Below, one piece after another: positions 55,659 to 64,000 of a stretch of 64,000 bases of DNA (positions are counted from its first letter, which is position 1; each line of letters starts with the position of its first letter). Both the position numbers and the translations under genes were made by a program. The notes under the pieces were generated by a model that was given only the letters and a program-made list of their open reading frames with translations, did no database searches and was not told the origin of the DNA. Source of the stretch: Lysobacter sp. Root916. GTDB taxonomy: Bacteria; Pseudomonadota; Gammaproteobacteria; Xanthomonadales; Xanthomonadaceae. Where the stretch lies: assembly GCF_001429785.1 (NCBI RefSeq), contig NZ_LMJF01000015.1:113101-177100 (forward strand), read 5' to 3'.

Positions 55659-56723
55659 TTGAAAAAATCCGATTTCCACTACGAGCTGCCGCCGGAACTG
55701 ATCGCCCAGGCCCCGCTGCCCGAACGCTCGGCCAGCCGTCTGCTGTTGGTGCCGCCGGCGCCGGCCGAGATCGCCGACCGCAGCTTCCGCGACCTGCCCG
55801 AGCTGTTGGCGCCCGGCGACCTACTGGTGTTCAACGACACCCGCGTGATCCCGGCGCGTCTGTACGGCCACAAGAGCAGCGGCGGGCGGGTCGAGATCCT
55901 GATCGAGCGCCTGCTCGGCGGCGCCCAGGCGCGCGCCCAGTTGGGCGTGAGCAAGTCGCCCAAGGCCGGCGCGCGCATCGCCCTGGATGCCGGCGGCGAG
56001 GCCGAGGTGCTGGACCGCGAGGGCGAGTTCTACCGCCTGCAGTTCCACCTCGACGGCCAGCCGCACGGCGATTCGCTGGAGAACTGGCTGCTGCACGCCG
56101 GCCGCCTGCCGCTGCCGCCCTACATCCAGCGCGAGCCCGGCAACGACGACGACGAGCGCTACCAGACCGTGTTCGCGCGCGAAGTCGGCGCGGTCGCGGC
56201 GCCCACCGCCGGTCTGCATTTCGATGAGGAGTTGCTGGCGCGCCTGCGCGAGCGCGGCGTCGAGTTCGGGCACGTCACTCTGCACGTGGGCGCGGGCACC
56301 TTCCAGCCGGTGCGCGTGGACAGCCTCGAGCAGCACGTGATGCACAGCGAATGGCTCAACGTCGGCGCCAGCCTGATCGAACAGATCCGCCGCACCCGCG
56401 CCGCCGGCGGCCGCGTGGTCGCGGTGGGCACCACCGTGGTACGCGCGCTGGAATCCGCGATGCGCCACGGCGGCGGCGCCGACGGCGAACTGCTTCCCTA
56501 CGCCGGCGAGACCCGCTTGTTCATCCTGCCCGGCTACAAGATCCGTTCGGTCGACGCCCTGATCACCAACTTCCACCTGCCGGAGAGCACCCTGCTGATG
56601 CTGGTTTCCGCCTTCGCCGGCCGCGAACGCGTGTTCGCCGCCTACGCGCACGCGATCCGCGAGCGCTATCGCTTCTTCTCCTACGGCGACGCCATGCTGC
56701 TGCAGCCGGAGGTGGACGCGTGA
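55659..56723 (+). CDS. queA: S-adenosylmethionine:tRNA ribosyltransferase-isomerase
   Basis: A 354-residue enzyme that transfers the ribose of SAM to 7-aminomethyl-deazaguanine in tRNA, making epoxyqueuosine. Motifs: KKSDFHYELPPELIAQAPLP, LLVFNDTRVIPARLYG, APTAGLHFDEELLARL, HVTLHVGAGTFQPV and LITNFHLPESTLLMLVSAF. The family start KKSDFHYEL places initiation at TTG 55659; no ATG lies there. The open frame upstream is a shadow. It is followed by a repeat and then tgt, the standard queuosine order. The 197-nt spacer before it carries no gene. Confidence 0.95.
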   Translation: MKKSDFHYELPPELIAQAPLPERSASRLLLVPPAPAEIADRSFRDLPELLAPGDLLVFNDTRVIPARLYGHKSSGGRVEILIERLLGGAQARAQLGVSKSPKAGARIALDAGGEAEVLDREGEFYRLQFHLDGQPHGDSLENWLLHAGRLPLPPYIQREPGNDDDERYQTVFAREVGAVAAPTAGLHFDEELLARLRERGVEFGHVTLHVGAGTFQPVRVDSLEQHVMHSEWLNVGASLIEQIRRTRAAGGRVVAVGTTVVRALESAMRHGGGADGELLPYAGETRLFILPGYKIRSVDALITNFHLPESTLLMLVSAFAGRERVFAAYAHAIRERYRFFSYGDAMLLQPEVDA

Positions 56724-56765
56724 GCGCTTTCCAAGTGGCGTGCCCGTCTGAATCGGCACTCGCCT

Positions 56766-57969
<1,204 letters not shown>

Positions 57970-57992
57970 AACACCGTTCGCCCGCAAGGCGG

Positions 57993-58170
57993 GCGAACCC
58001 TCTTTCCCCCTCTCCCGCTCGCGGGAGAGGGCAGGGGTGAGGGCCGCCCAAGGCAAGCGAACCCTCTTTCCCCCTCTCCCGCTCGCGGGAGAGGGCAGGG
58101 GTGAGGGCCGCCCAAGGCGAGCGAACTCCGCTTCCCCGTCTCCCGCTCGCAGTGCGATCGGGCCGGGATG
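57993..58170. repeat. 64-bp tandem repeat between tgt and yajC
   Basis: Unit 57993-58056 (GCGAACCCTCTTTCCCCCTC...) repeats almost exactly at 58057-58120 and again, diverged, from 58121 (GCGAACTCCGCTTCCCC). Each unit holds a CTCTCCCGCTCGCGGGAGAG hairpin. The rest of the 413-nt spacer (57970-58382) has no gene; the yajC promoter should be at its end (TATTTTCGTTTCAGGACTTT). Confidence 0.9.
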
Positions 58171-58382
58171 GGCAGGGGGAAAGGCTACCCGCCAGCGATC
58201 CTGAAGCCCCTCTACCGGGCCACCAGGACCGTCCGGCGGCAGCGGTCGCCAGGGCGCTCGGGCTCGTCCCGGTCCCCTCGCGGCTCGCCAAAGCGTGCGC
58301 CAGGGCCCATTTCGGGCCCGCCCATGGCCGCCAGCCGGCCATGGCATAATCCCCGGCTATTTTCGTTTCAGGACTTTCGTAG

Positions 58383-58739
58383 ATGAACCTGCTCGACCTT
58401 CTGATCGCCCCCGCTTACGCCCAGGCCGCGGCCGGTGCGCCCGCCGGCGGCGGACTGTTCGGCGGCGGCCTCGGCGGCCTGCTGATGCCCGTCGTCCTGA
58501 TCGCGATCATGTACTTCCTGATGATCCGCCCGCAGATGAAGCGCGCCAAGGAACACCGCGCGATGCTGGAAAAGCTCTCCAAGGGCGACGAAGTGCTGAC
58601 CAACGGCGGCATCGCCGGCACCGTGTCCGAGATCGGCGAGAGCTTCATCACCGTCGAAATCGCCGACAACGTGCGCATTCGCGTGCAGAAGGGCGCGATC
58701 GGCAACGTACTGCCCAAGGGCACCTTGAAGTCGGCCTAA
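58383..58739 (+). CDS. yajC: Preprotein translocase subunit YajC
   Basis: A 118-residue single-pass membrane protein (LLMPVVLIAIMYFLMIRPQMKRAKEH helix and basic cytosolic stretch). The cytosolic tail has KGDEVLTNGGIAGTVSEIGE, the YajC signature. The N-terminus before the helix is Gly/Ala-rich. It forms the YajC-SecD-SecF part of the holotranslocon. secD follows after 57 nt. Confidence 0.97.
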   Translation: MNLLDLLIAPAYAQAAAGAPAGGGLFGGGLGGLLMPVVLIAIMYFLMIRPQMKRAKEHRAMLEKLSKGDEVLTNGGIAGTVSEIGESFITVEIADNVRIRVQKGAIGNVLPKGTLKSA

Positions 58740-58796
58740 GCCGACGCCACGACACATGAAGCACGGCGGCCGGGGTGGCCGCCGCAGGGGCAATCG

Positions 58797-60665
58797 ATGC
58801 TGACTTACTCGCGCTGGAAATATCTGGCCATCCTCGTAGTGTTGCTGCTCAGCGCGCTGTATGCGTTGCCTAACGTATTCCCGCAGGACCCCTCGGTGCA
58901 GATCTCCTCTGCCCGCGGCGCCGCGGTGGACGAAGCGCTGCGCAAGCGCGTCGCCGACGTCCTGAGCAAGGCCAGCGTGCCGGCCAAGTCGGTGGCGATC
59001 GAGAAGGAAGGCACCCTGCTGGTGCGGCTGACCAACAACGACAGCCAGAACAAGGTCGCCAGCCTGTTGCGCGATCCGCTCGGCAGCGACTACGTGGTCG
59101 CGCTGAACCTGGCTTCGACCGTTCCGGGCTGGCTGGAGAAGATCAAGGCCAAGCCCATGCAGTTGGGCCTGGACTTGCAGGGCGGCGTGCACTTCCTGAT
59201 GCAGGTCGACCAGAAGGCCGCGTTGGACAAGCGCCTGGATGCGACCGCCGAGGACGTGCGGGTCAGCCTGCGCGACGCCAACGTGCGTTACGAGTCGGTC
59301 GAGCGCCGCGCCAACAACAGCATCATCGCCACCGTCGGCAATGCCGCGGACGCCGACAAGGCGCGCCAGATCGTCGCCAAGGGCCAGCCGCTGCTGGTCC
59401 AGAACGTGGTCGGCAACACCGTCGAGATCCAGGTGCCCGAGGCCGAGCTGGCGCGCATGCAGGCCGAGGCGGTCGAGCAGAACGTCGGTACCCTGCGCAA
59501 CCGCATCAACTCGCTGGGCGTGGCCGAGCCGATCATCCAGCGCCAGGGCACCGACCGCATCGTGGTCCAGCTGCCCGGCATCCAGGACACCGCGCAGGCC
59601 AAGCGCATCCTCGGCGCCACCGCCACGCTGGAGTACCGCGGCGTGGTCGAGGGCGACGCCCAGGAAGCGCTGCGCAGCGGCAGCGTGCCGCCGGAAGCGC
59701 GCATCTACTTCCGCCGCGAGACCGGCCCCGACGGCAAGCCGATTCCGATCCTGCTCAACAAGCGCGTGATCGCCTCCGGCGACCAGCTGATCGGCGCCAC
59801 CGCCGCGTTCGACTCGCAAAGCGGCACTCCCGCGGTGCAGATCCGCCTGAACGGCGTCGGCGGCCAGCGCATGTTCGACTACACCACCGAGCACGTCGGC
59901 AAGCCGATGGCGGTGGTCTACATCGAGCGCATCCCCGAGGTGCGCACGGTCGACGGCAAGGAAGTGCGCTCGACCCGGATCAGCGAGGAAGTGATCAACG
60001 TCGCCACCATCCAGGGCGTCTTCAGCAAGGAATTCAATACCAACGGCCTGGAGAGCCAGCAGGAAGCCTCCGACCTGGCCCTGCTGCTGCGCGCCGGCTC
60101 GCTGGCCGCGCCGATGGACTTCATCGAAGAGCGCATCGTCGGCCCCAGTCTGGGCGCCGAGAACGTCGCGCGCGGCCTGAAGGCGGTGAGCTTCTCGTTC
60201 GCCTTCGCCCTGATCTTCTTCCTGATCTACTACCGCATGTTCGGCGTCATCACCTGTCTGGCGCTGCTGATCAACCTGCTGATGGTGGTCGCGCTGATGT
60301 CGCTGTTCGGCGCCACCATGACCTTGCCCGGCCTGGCCGGCATCGCCTTGACGGTGGGTATGTCGGTCGACGCCAACGTGCTGATCAACGAACGAATAAG
60401 AGAGGAGCTGCGCGCCGGCTTGCCGCCGCAGGCGGCGATCGCCAGCGGCTACGAACACGCCTCGGGCACCATCATCGACGCCAACGTCACCGCCTTCCTC
60501 GCCGGCCTGGCGATGGCGGTGTTCGGCACCGGTCCGCTGCGCGGTTTCGGTATCACCCTGATGCTCGGCATCGCCACCTCCGCCTACACGGCGGTGTCTG
60601 TGTCGCGCGGTATCGCGACGCTGATCTACGGCGGTCGTCGCAAGCTGAAAACGATCGCGATCTGA
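58797..60665 (+). CDS. secD: Protein translocase subunit SecD
   Basis: A 622-residue membrane protein that uses the proton gradient to pull preproteins across. It begins with a helix (WKYLAILVVLLLSALYALPNV), followed by the periplasmic P1 domain with GLDLQGGVHFLMQVD and the P1 head, and five C-terminal helices (AVSFSFAFALIFFLIYY, ALLINLLMVVALMSLFG, LPGLAGIALTVGMSVDANVL with the functional Asp). Full length. secF starts 13 nt later. Confidence 0.98.
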   Translation: MLTYSRWKYLAILVVLLLSALYALPNVFPQDPSVQISSARGAAVDEALRKRVADVLSKASVPAKSVAIEKEGTLLVRLTNNDSQNKVASLLRDPLGSDYVVALNLASTVPGWLEKIKAKPMQLGLDLQGGVHFLMQVDQKAALDKRLDATAEDVRVSLRDANVRYESVERRANNSIIATVGNAADADKARQIVAKGQPLLVQNVVGNTVEIQVPEAELARMQAEAVEQNVGTLRNRINSLGVAEPIIQRQGTDRIVVQLPGIQDTAQAKRILGATATLEYRGVVEGDAQEALRSGSVPPEARIYFRRETGPDGKPIPILLNKRVIASGDQLIGATAAFDSQSGTPAVQIRLNGVGGQRMFDYTTEHVGKPMAVVYIERIPEVRTVDGKEVRSTRISEEVINVATIQGVFSKEFNTNGLESQQEASDLALLLRAGSLAAPMDFIEERIVGPSLGAENVARGLKAVSFSFAFALIFFLIYYRMFGVITCLALLINLLMVVALMSLFGATMTLPGLAGIALTVGMSVDANVLINERIREELRAGLPPQAAIASGYEHASGTIIDANVTAFLAGLAMAVFGTGPLRGFGITLMLGIATSAYTAVSVSRGIATLIYGGRRKLKTIAI

Positions 60666-60678
60666 CGGAGCACGCGAC

Positions 60679-61632
60679 ATGAAACCCTTCAACGTGTTCC
60701 CTTATGGCAGCAACATCGACTTCCTGCGCCTGCGCTGGGTGTCGATGGCGGTTGCGGGCCTGATCATGCTGGTCGCGATCGGCGCGATCGCGGTCAAGGG
60801 CTTCAACTTCGCCCTGGACTTCACCGGCGGCACCAGCGTCGAGTTGAGCTTCGCCAAGCCGGTCGACGTCGACGGCATCCGCACGCGCCTGGACGAAGCC
60901 GGCTACGCCGGCGCCCAAGTCCAGACCTTCGGCACCGGCAACGAGCTGCTGATCCGCCTGCAGCCCAAGAGCGGCAGCGCCAAGGACTCCAACAACACCA
61001 TCAACGAAGTGCAGTCGATCGCGTCCACGCCCGGCAACCCGGGCAAGATCAAGGGCGGCGGCTACGTCGGCCCGCAGGTCGGTCGCGATCTGGCCGCCAA
61101 CGGCATCTGGGCGCTGCTGTTCGTGGTGGTCGGCTTCCTGATCTACATCTCGTTCCGCTTCGAGAAGAAGTTCGCGGTGGCGGCGGTGCTGACCACCCTG
61201 CACGACGTGGTAGTGGTGGCGGGCTGGTTCGCCCTGTTCGGCAACGAGTTCGACCTGACCGTGCTGGCCGGCATCCTGTCGGTGATGGGCTACTCGATCA
61301 ACGACACCATCGTGGTGTTCGACCGCGTGCGCGAGAACTTCCGCACCATGCGCGCCGATCCGGAAACCATCCTCAACAAGTCGATCAACCAGACCCTGTC
61401 GCGTACGGTGATCACCTCGTTCGTGGCTTTCCTGACCGTGTTCGCGTTGTACCTGTACGGCGGCGGTTCGCTGGAAGGCATGGCGATCTCGCAGATGCTG
61501 GGTATCGTGATCGGCACCCTGTCGTCGATCTTCGTGGCCTGCCCGTTGTTGACCATGGGCTGGCTCAAGGTCACCAAGCAGGACCTGATGCCCAAGGCCA
61601 AGGACGAGGCGGCGCTAGCGCGTCGTCCCTGA
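60679..61632 (+). CDS. secF: Protein translocase subunit SecF
   Basis: A 317-residue membrane protein, partner of SecD. N-terminal helix (VAGLIMLVAIGAIAVKGFNF) with NFALDFTGGTSVELSF, a periplasmic domain, then five helices; ILSVMGYSINDTIVVFDRVRENFR is the conserved D4 motif. RTVITSFVAFLTVFALYLYG follows. The gene ends the yajC-secD-secF operon and is followed by a terminator. Confidence 0.98.
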   Translation: MKPFNVFPYGSNIDFLRLRWVSMAVAGLIMLVAIGAIAVKGFNFALDFTGGTSVELSFAKPVDVDGIRTRLDEAGYAGAQVQTFGTGNELLIRLQPKSGSAKDSNNTINEVQSIASTPGNPGKIKGGGYVGPQVGRDLAANGIWALLFVVVGFLIYISFRFEKKFAVAAVLTTLHDVVVVAGWFALFGNEFDLTVLAGILSVMGYSINDTIVVFDRVRENFRTMRADPETILNKSINQTLSRTVITSFVAFLTVFALYLYGGGSLEGMAISQMLGIVIGTLSSIFVACPLLTMGWLKVTKQDLMPKAKDEAALARRP

Positions 61633-61664
61633 GTCCCGCGTCGGGGCTTCGGCCCCAGGCAACG

Positions 61665-61692
61665 AAAAGGCCGCGCAGATGCGCGGCCTTTT
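61665..61692 (+). terminator. Terminator of the yajC-secD-secF operon
   Basis: AAAAGGCCGCGC (61665-61676)/GCGCGGCCTTTT (61681-61692) with loop AGAT; the A and T ends make it bidirectional, though the only gene nearby ending here is secF. Confidence 0.88.
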
Positions 61693-61697
61693 CGTTT

Positions 61698-61960
61698 GCG
61701 TCGAGGCATAGCGTCGAGGCATAGCGTCGAGGCATAGCGGCGGGCGTCGCAGAGGGAAGGCGTGAGCGAGTGACGCGCGCCTCCGGGGCTTTCTGTGGGA
61801 GCGGCGTGAGCCGCGATAGCGAGAACGCGCGCGGCCGCGCGACTGGCATCGCCATGCGAGGCAGGCCTGCGGATGCCATCGGCTCTATGCGGCTACGCCG
61901 GCAATCGATCGCGGCTTACGCCGCTCCCACAGGAGGCTGCGCTGCTCCTACAGGGAGCGT
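61698..61960. repeat. 13-bp tandem repeat and family-A inverted repeats
   Basis: GCGTCGAGGCATA is repeated exactly three times (61698-61736). After it, TGTGGGAGCGGCGTGAGCCG (61795-61814) and its inverse CGGCTTACGCCGCTCCCACA (61912-61931) flank ~100 nt, with a further CTCCTACAGGGAG unit at 61943-61955. The family is the one found at 9.7-10.0 kb. I see no gene in the 431-nt spacer (61633-62063). Confidence 0.85.
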
Positions 61961-62011
61961 GGGTCGGCTACAGAGGGAGCAGGCGGCCGCGGCGATCCTT
62001 GCGGCAACGAA

Positions 62012-62037
62012 AAAGGCCGCGCAATCGCGCGGCCTTT
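62012..62037 (-). terminator. Terminator of suhB
   Basis: On the minus strand AAAGGCCGCGC (62037-62027) pairs with GCGCGGCCTTT (62022-62012), then continues as TTCG. It lies 27 nt past the suhB stop. It uses the same GGCCGCGC core as the secF terminator. Confidence 0.85.
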
Positions 62038-62063
62038 GCGTTCGCGGCTTTGCGGCGCCGGGT

Positions 62064-62882
62064 TCAGTCGAACGCGGCCGCGTATCCGGTGTTGACGATG
62101 CGGTTCTGCAGGGCGTCGCAGACCTTGAGGTTGCCGGCGACCAGCTGGCGGCCGATGGTGCCGCGCGCGTCCATGGGGCCGGTGCCGCGACCACGGAAGT
62201 CGCAGACCTTGCCGCCGGCCTCGCGCACCATCAGGGCGCCGGCGGCGATGTCCCAGGGCTTCACCCCGGCTTCGAAATAGGCGTCGGCGCGGCCGCAGGC
62301 CACATAGGCCAGGTCCAGCGCGGCCGAACCGGTGCGGCGGATGTCCTCGGCCTCGGTCAGCAGCGAGTCCACGCACTTGAGGTGGGCGCTGGCGCGCGGG
62401 CGCTCGCGCGGCGGGAAGCCGGTGACGATCATGGCGCCGTTGAGATCCTTGCGCTCGGCCACGCGCACGCGCTTCTCGTTGAGCTGGACGCCGCTGCCGC
62501 GGCTGGCGGTGAACAGCTCGTTGCGCAGCGGATCGAATATCACGCCGTGGATCGGCTCGCCGCCCTCGACCAGGGCGATCGAAACGCAGTAGTGGGGGAT
62601 GCCGCGCAGGTAGTTGCTGGTGCCGTCCAGGGGATCGATGACCCAGGTGTAGCGACCGCTGCCGATCGAGCCGTTCTCTTCGCCGAGGATGGCGTAGTCG
62701 GGCGTGGAACGGCGGAATTCCTTGATGATCTCGGCCTCGGCCAGGCCGTCGACTTCGCTGGCGTAGTCCATCCGGTCCTTCTCGACCACGTTCAGCGCGT
62801 CCAGCCGATACATGTGGCGGAGCAACACGTTGCCGGCGGCGCGGGCGGCCTTGACCATGAGGGTGACGGCGGGTTTCTGCAT
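62064..62882 (-). CDS. suhB: Inositol monophosphatase family protein SuhB
   Basis: A 272-residue Mg-dependent phosphatase: [20 protein letters not shown] (metal site E-D-x-D-G: GEENG then DPLDGT) and [15 protein letters not shown] near the C-terminus. In E. coli SuhB dephosphorylates inositol-1-phosphate and also acts in rRNA antitermination with NusA. ATG 62882 ([19 protein letters not shown]) gives the family start. It is divergent from trmJ across 94 nt. Confidence 0.95.
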   Translation of the reverse strand: MQKPAVTLMVKAARAAGNVLLRHMYRLDALNVVEKDRMDYASEVDGLAEAEIIKEFRRSTPDYAILGEENGSIGSGRYTWVIDPLDGTSNYLRGIPHYCVSIALVEGGEPIHGVIFDPLRNELFTASRGSGVQLNEKRVRVAERKDLNGAMIVTGFPPRERPRASAHLKCVDSLLTEAEDIRRTGSAALDLAYVACGRADAYFEAGVKPWDIAAGALMVREAGGKVCDFRGRGTGPMDARGTIGRQLVAGNLKVCDALQNRIVNTGYAAAFD

Positions 62883-62976
62883 GGCGAACGGCCTCGGGAA
62901 CGGAGGTGGGGGACGGGCTGGCGGGCTGAAAGAACGAACCGGCGCTATGGCCGGGGCGGGGAGTTTACCATTGCGC

Positions 62977-63753
62977 ATGGCGAACGATCCCAATCCAGAC
63001 CAAACGCCCTTGTTGGCACGGCTGCGCATCGTGCTGGTGGGCACCCAGCACCCCGGCAACATAGGCTCCGCGGCCCGCGCGATGAAGACCATGGGCCTGT
63101 CCCGGCTGGTCCTGGTCGCGCCCGAAAAGGCCCCCAATCACGAGTCCGCGGCCCTGGCCGCGGGCGCCGACGACGTGCTCGCGGCCGCGGTCGTGTACCC
63201 GACCCTAGCCGAGGCCCTGACCGACTGCCGACTGGTGCTGGGCTGCACCGCGCGCAATCGCCGGGTCCAGCTGGAGCAGTACGACCCGCGCGAGGCCGCC
63301 GGCCGCATGCTGGCCGAGGCCGGCGGCGGCGCCGAGGTGGCGCTGGTGTTCGGGCGCGAGCGCACCGGCCTGGAAAACGAGGAGCTGCAGCTGTGCCACG
63401 CCGCCGTGCATATCCCGGCCAATCCGGGCTACAGCTCGCTGAACCTGGCCGCGGCGGTGCAGGTGCTGGCCTACGAGCTGCGTATGGCCGCGCTCGCGGC
63501 CGCGCCGGCGGCGCCCGCGCCCGCCCGCTCCGATCCGCCGGCCTCGCACGCGCAACTGGAGGGCTTCTTCAGCCAGCTTGGCGAGACCCTGGACGCGATC
63601 GACTTCCACAAGGGCCGCGCGCCCGAATCGGCGCTGCGCAAGCTGCGCCGCCTGTTTCTGCGCGCCGATCTGGACGAGCGCGAAGTGCGCCTGCTGCGCG
63701 GCATCCTCGCCGACGCCGAGCGCATGGCCATGCTGGCCGGGCAGCGCCGTTGA
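62977..63753 (+). CDS. trmJ: tRNA (cytidine/uridine-2'-O-)-methyltransferase TrmJ
   Basis: A 258-residue SPOUT methyltransferase that modifies position 32 in the tRNA anticodon loop. SPOUT motifs: [33 protein letters not shown] and [18 protein letters not shown]. After an Ala/Pro linker comes the C-terminal TrmJ extension ([20 protein letters not shown]). ATG 62977 follows TTG 62971 in the same frame; ATG is preferred. The divergent suhB/trmJ arrangement is common in Gammaproteobacteria. Confidence 0.96.
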   Translation: MANDPNPDQTPLLARLRIVLVGTQHPGNIGSAARAMKTMGLSRLVLVAPEKAPNHESAALAAGADDVLAAAVVYPTLAEALTDCRLVLGCTARNRRVQLEQYDPREAAGRMLAEAGGGAEVALVFGRERTGLENEELQLCHAAVHIPANPGYSSLNLAAAVQVLAYELRMAALAAAPAAPAPARSDPPASHAQLEGFFSQLGETLDAIDFHKGRAPESALRKLRRLFLRADLDEREVRLLRGILADAERMAMLAGQRR

Positions 63754-63841
63754 CAGCGGGGCGGCCTGGCCGGGTCCCGGTGGTATCGGCCAGGGCCGGT
63801 TTCGATTACGCTGCGGCGGGCAGTCCCGATGAGTCACTTTC

Positions 63842-64000
63842 TTGATCGCTAGCGCGCGTTGCATCGCTGTCCTGCTCGGGCTCGCGTTGGCGGTCGCGGG
63901 ACTGTCGGTGCCGGTTCCCGCGCAATCGGCCGACAGCGACGCCCGCGGCGTGCTGGTGCTGGGCCGGATCAGCGACGACCCCAAGGCCCATTACGAACAG
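63842..64000 (+). CDS. Probable PhnD-like periplasmic binding protein, 5' part only
   Basis: Only 53 codons are in the window. Initiation at TTG 63842 is the only option after an in-frame stop at 63830 and yields a signal peptide (IAVLLGLALAVAGLSVPVPAQS). The first mature residues, ADSDARGVLVLGRISDDPKAHYEQ, resemble the start of PhnD/transferrin-fold phosphonate-type binding proteins in this family. The gene is cut at the right edge, so the identification is tentative. Confidence 0.5.
   Translation, partial: MIASARCIAVLLGLALAVAGLSVPVPAQSADSDARGVLVLGRISDDPKAHYEQ

Noticed and set aside
57993..58170. Tandem repeat as a short CRISPR array
   Set aside because: The 64-nt units are contiguous and contain no unique spacers; no cas gene is present.

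Overview
The window is a high-GC stretch of a Xanthomonadaceae chromosome, most likely Lysobacter or a close relative. The evidence is the gene order (rpmI-rplT-pheS-pheT-ihfA, queA-tgt-yajC-secD-secF), a protein carrying an XVIPCD secretion signal (a domain typical of the bacteria-killing type IV secretion systems of Xanthomonas, Stenotrophomonas and Lysobacter), the DUF6689/DUF6491-type proteins, and several intergenic palindrome families of the kind found in this family. Most of the DNA is ordinary core chromosome. I see no integrase, transposase, CRISPR array or prophage.

Layout. 0-6.1 kb: C-terminal part of a lipase-like type IV effector, then the L35/L20/PheST/IHF-alpha/MerR-like translation operon and tRNA-Pro(GGG). 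6.2-9.7 kb: a GumN/TraB protein, then a Fur-box-preceded trio (DUF3649, PepSY membrane protein, DUF3325) for iron uptake. 9.7-10.2 kb: an island of two interspersed repeat families. 10.2-17 kb: dxs, a Pro/Ala-linker protein, a stand-alone HNH endonuclease, an acyl-CoA dehydrogenase and an LEA14-like lipoprotein. 17.1-25.3 kb: a regulatory block on the minus strand (secreted DUF6689 protein, FHA-GAF protein, transmembrane Ser/Thr kinase with TPRs, cytosolic histidine kinase, LuxR-type response regulator), divergent from a Tat-exported subtilase with a strong terminator.

25.4-34.3 kb: the most interesting block. Ten tightly packed minus-strand genes begin with an ECF sigma factor and its RskA-like anti-sigma factor. 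They continue through an acyl desaturase, an FAD oxidoreductase, DUF1365, a CFA-synthase-like methyltransferase, DUF2878, DUF1295, a second CFA/CNMT-like methyltransferase and a lipocalin lipoprotein. Almost every junction is an ATGA/GTGA overlap. This looks like a stress-switched membrane-lipid remodelling pathway; both methyltransferases differ from CFA synthase at the usual active-site cysteine position.

34.4-49 kb: envelope and housekeeping genes (two metallo-beta-lactamase-fold proteins, tRNA-Phe, yggX, mutY, an AsmA-like protein, ftsY, rsmD, coaD, a ferredoxin, gamma-glutamyltransferase, a TMEM43-family protein, upp). 49-55.5 kb: two small unknown genes, a class III aminotransferase, a secreted amidohydrolase with a CIA30-like tail, and a DesK/DesR-like two-component pair. 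55.6-64 kb: queA, tgt, a 64-bp tandem repeat, yajC-secD-secF, suhB, trmJ and the start of a probable PhnD-like binding protein cut by the window edge.

Functions come from motif reading without database searches. Coordinates follow start codons chosen by frame, spacing, overlaps and family length.
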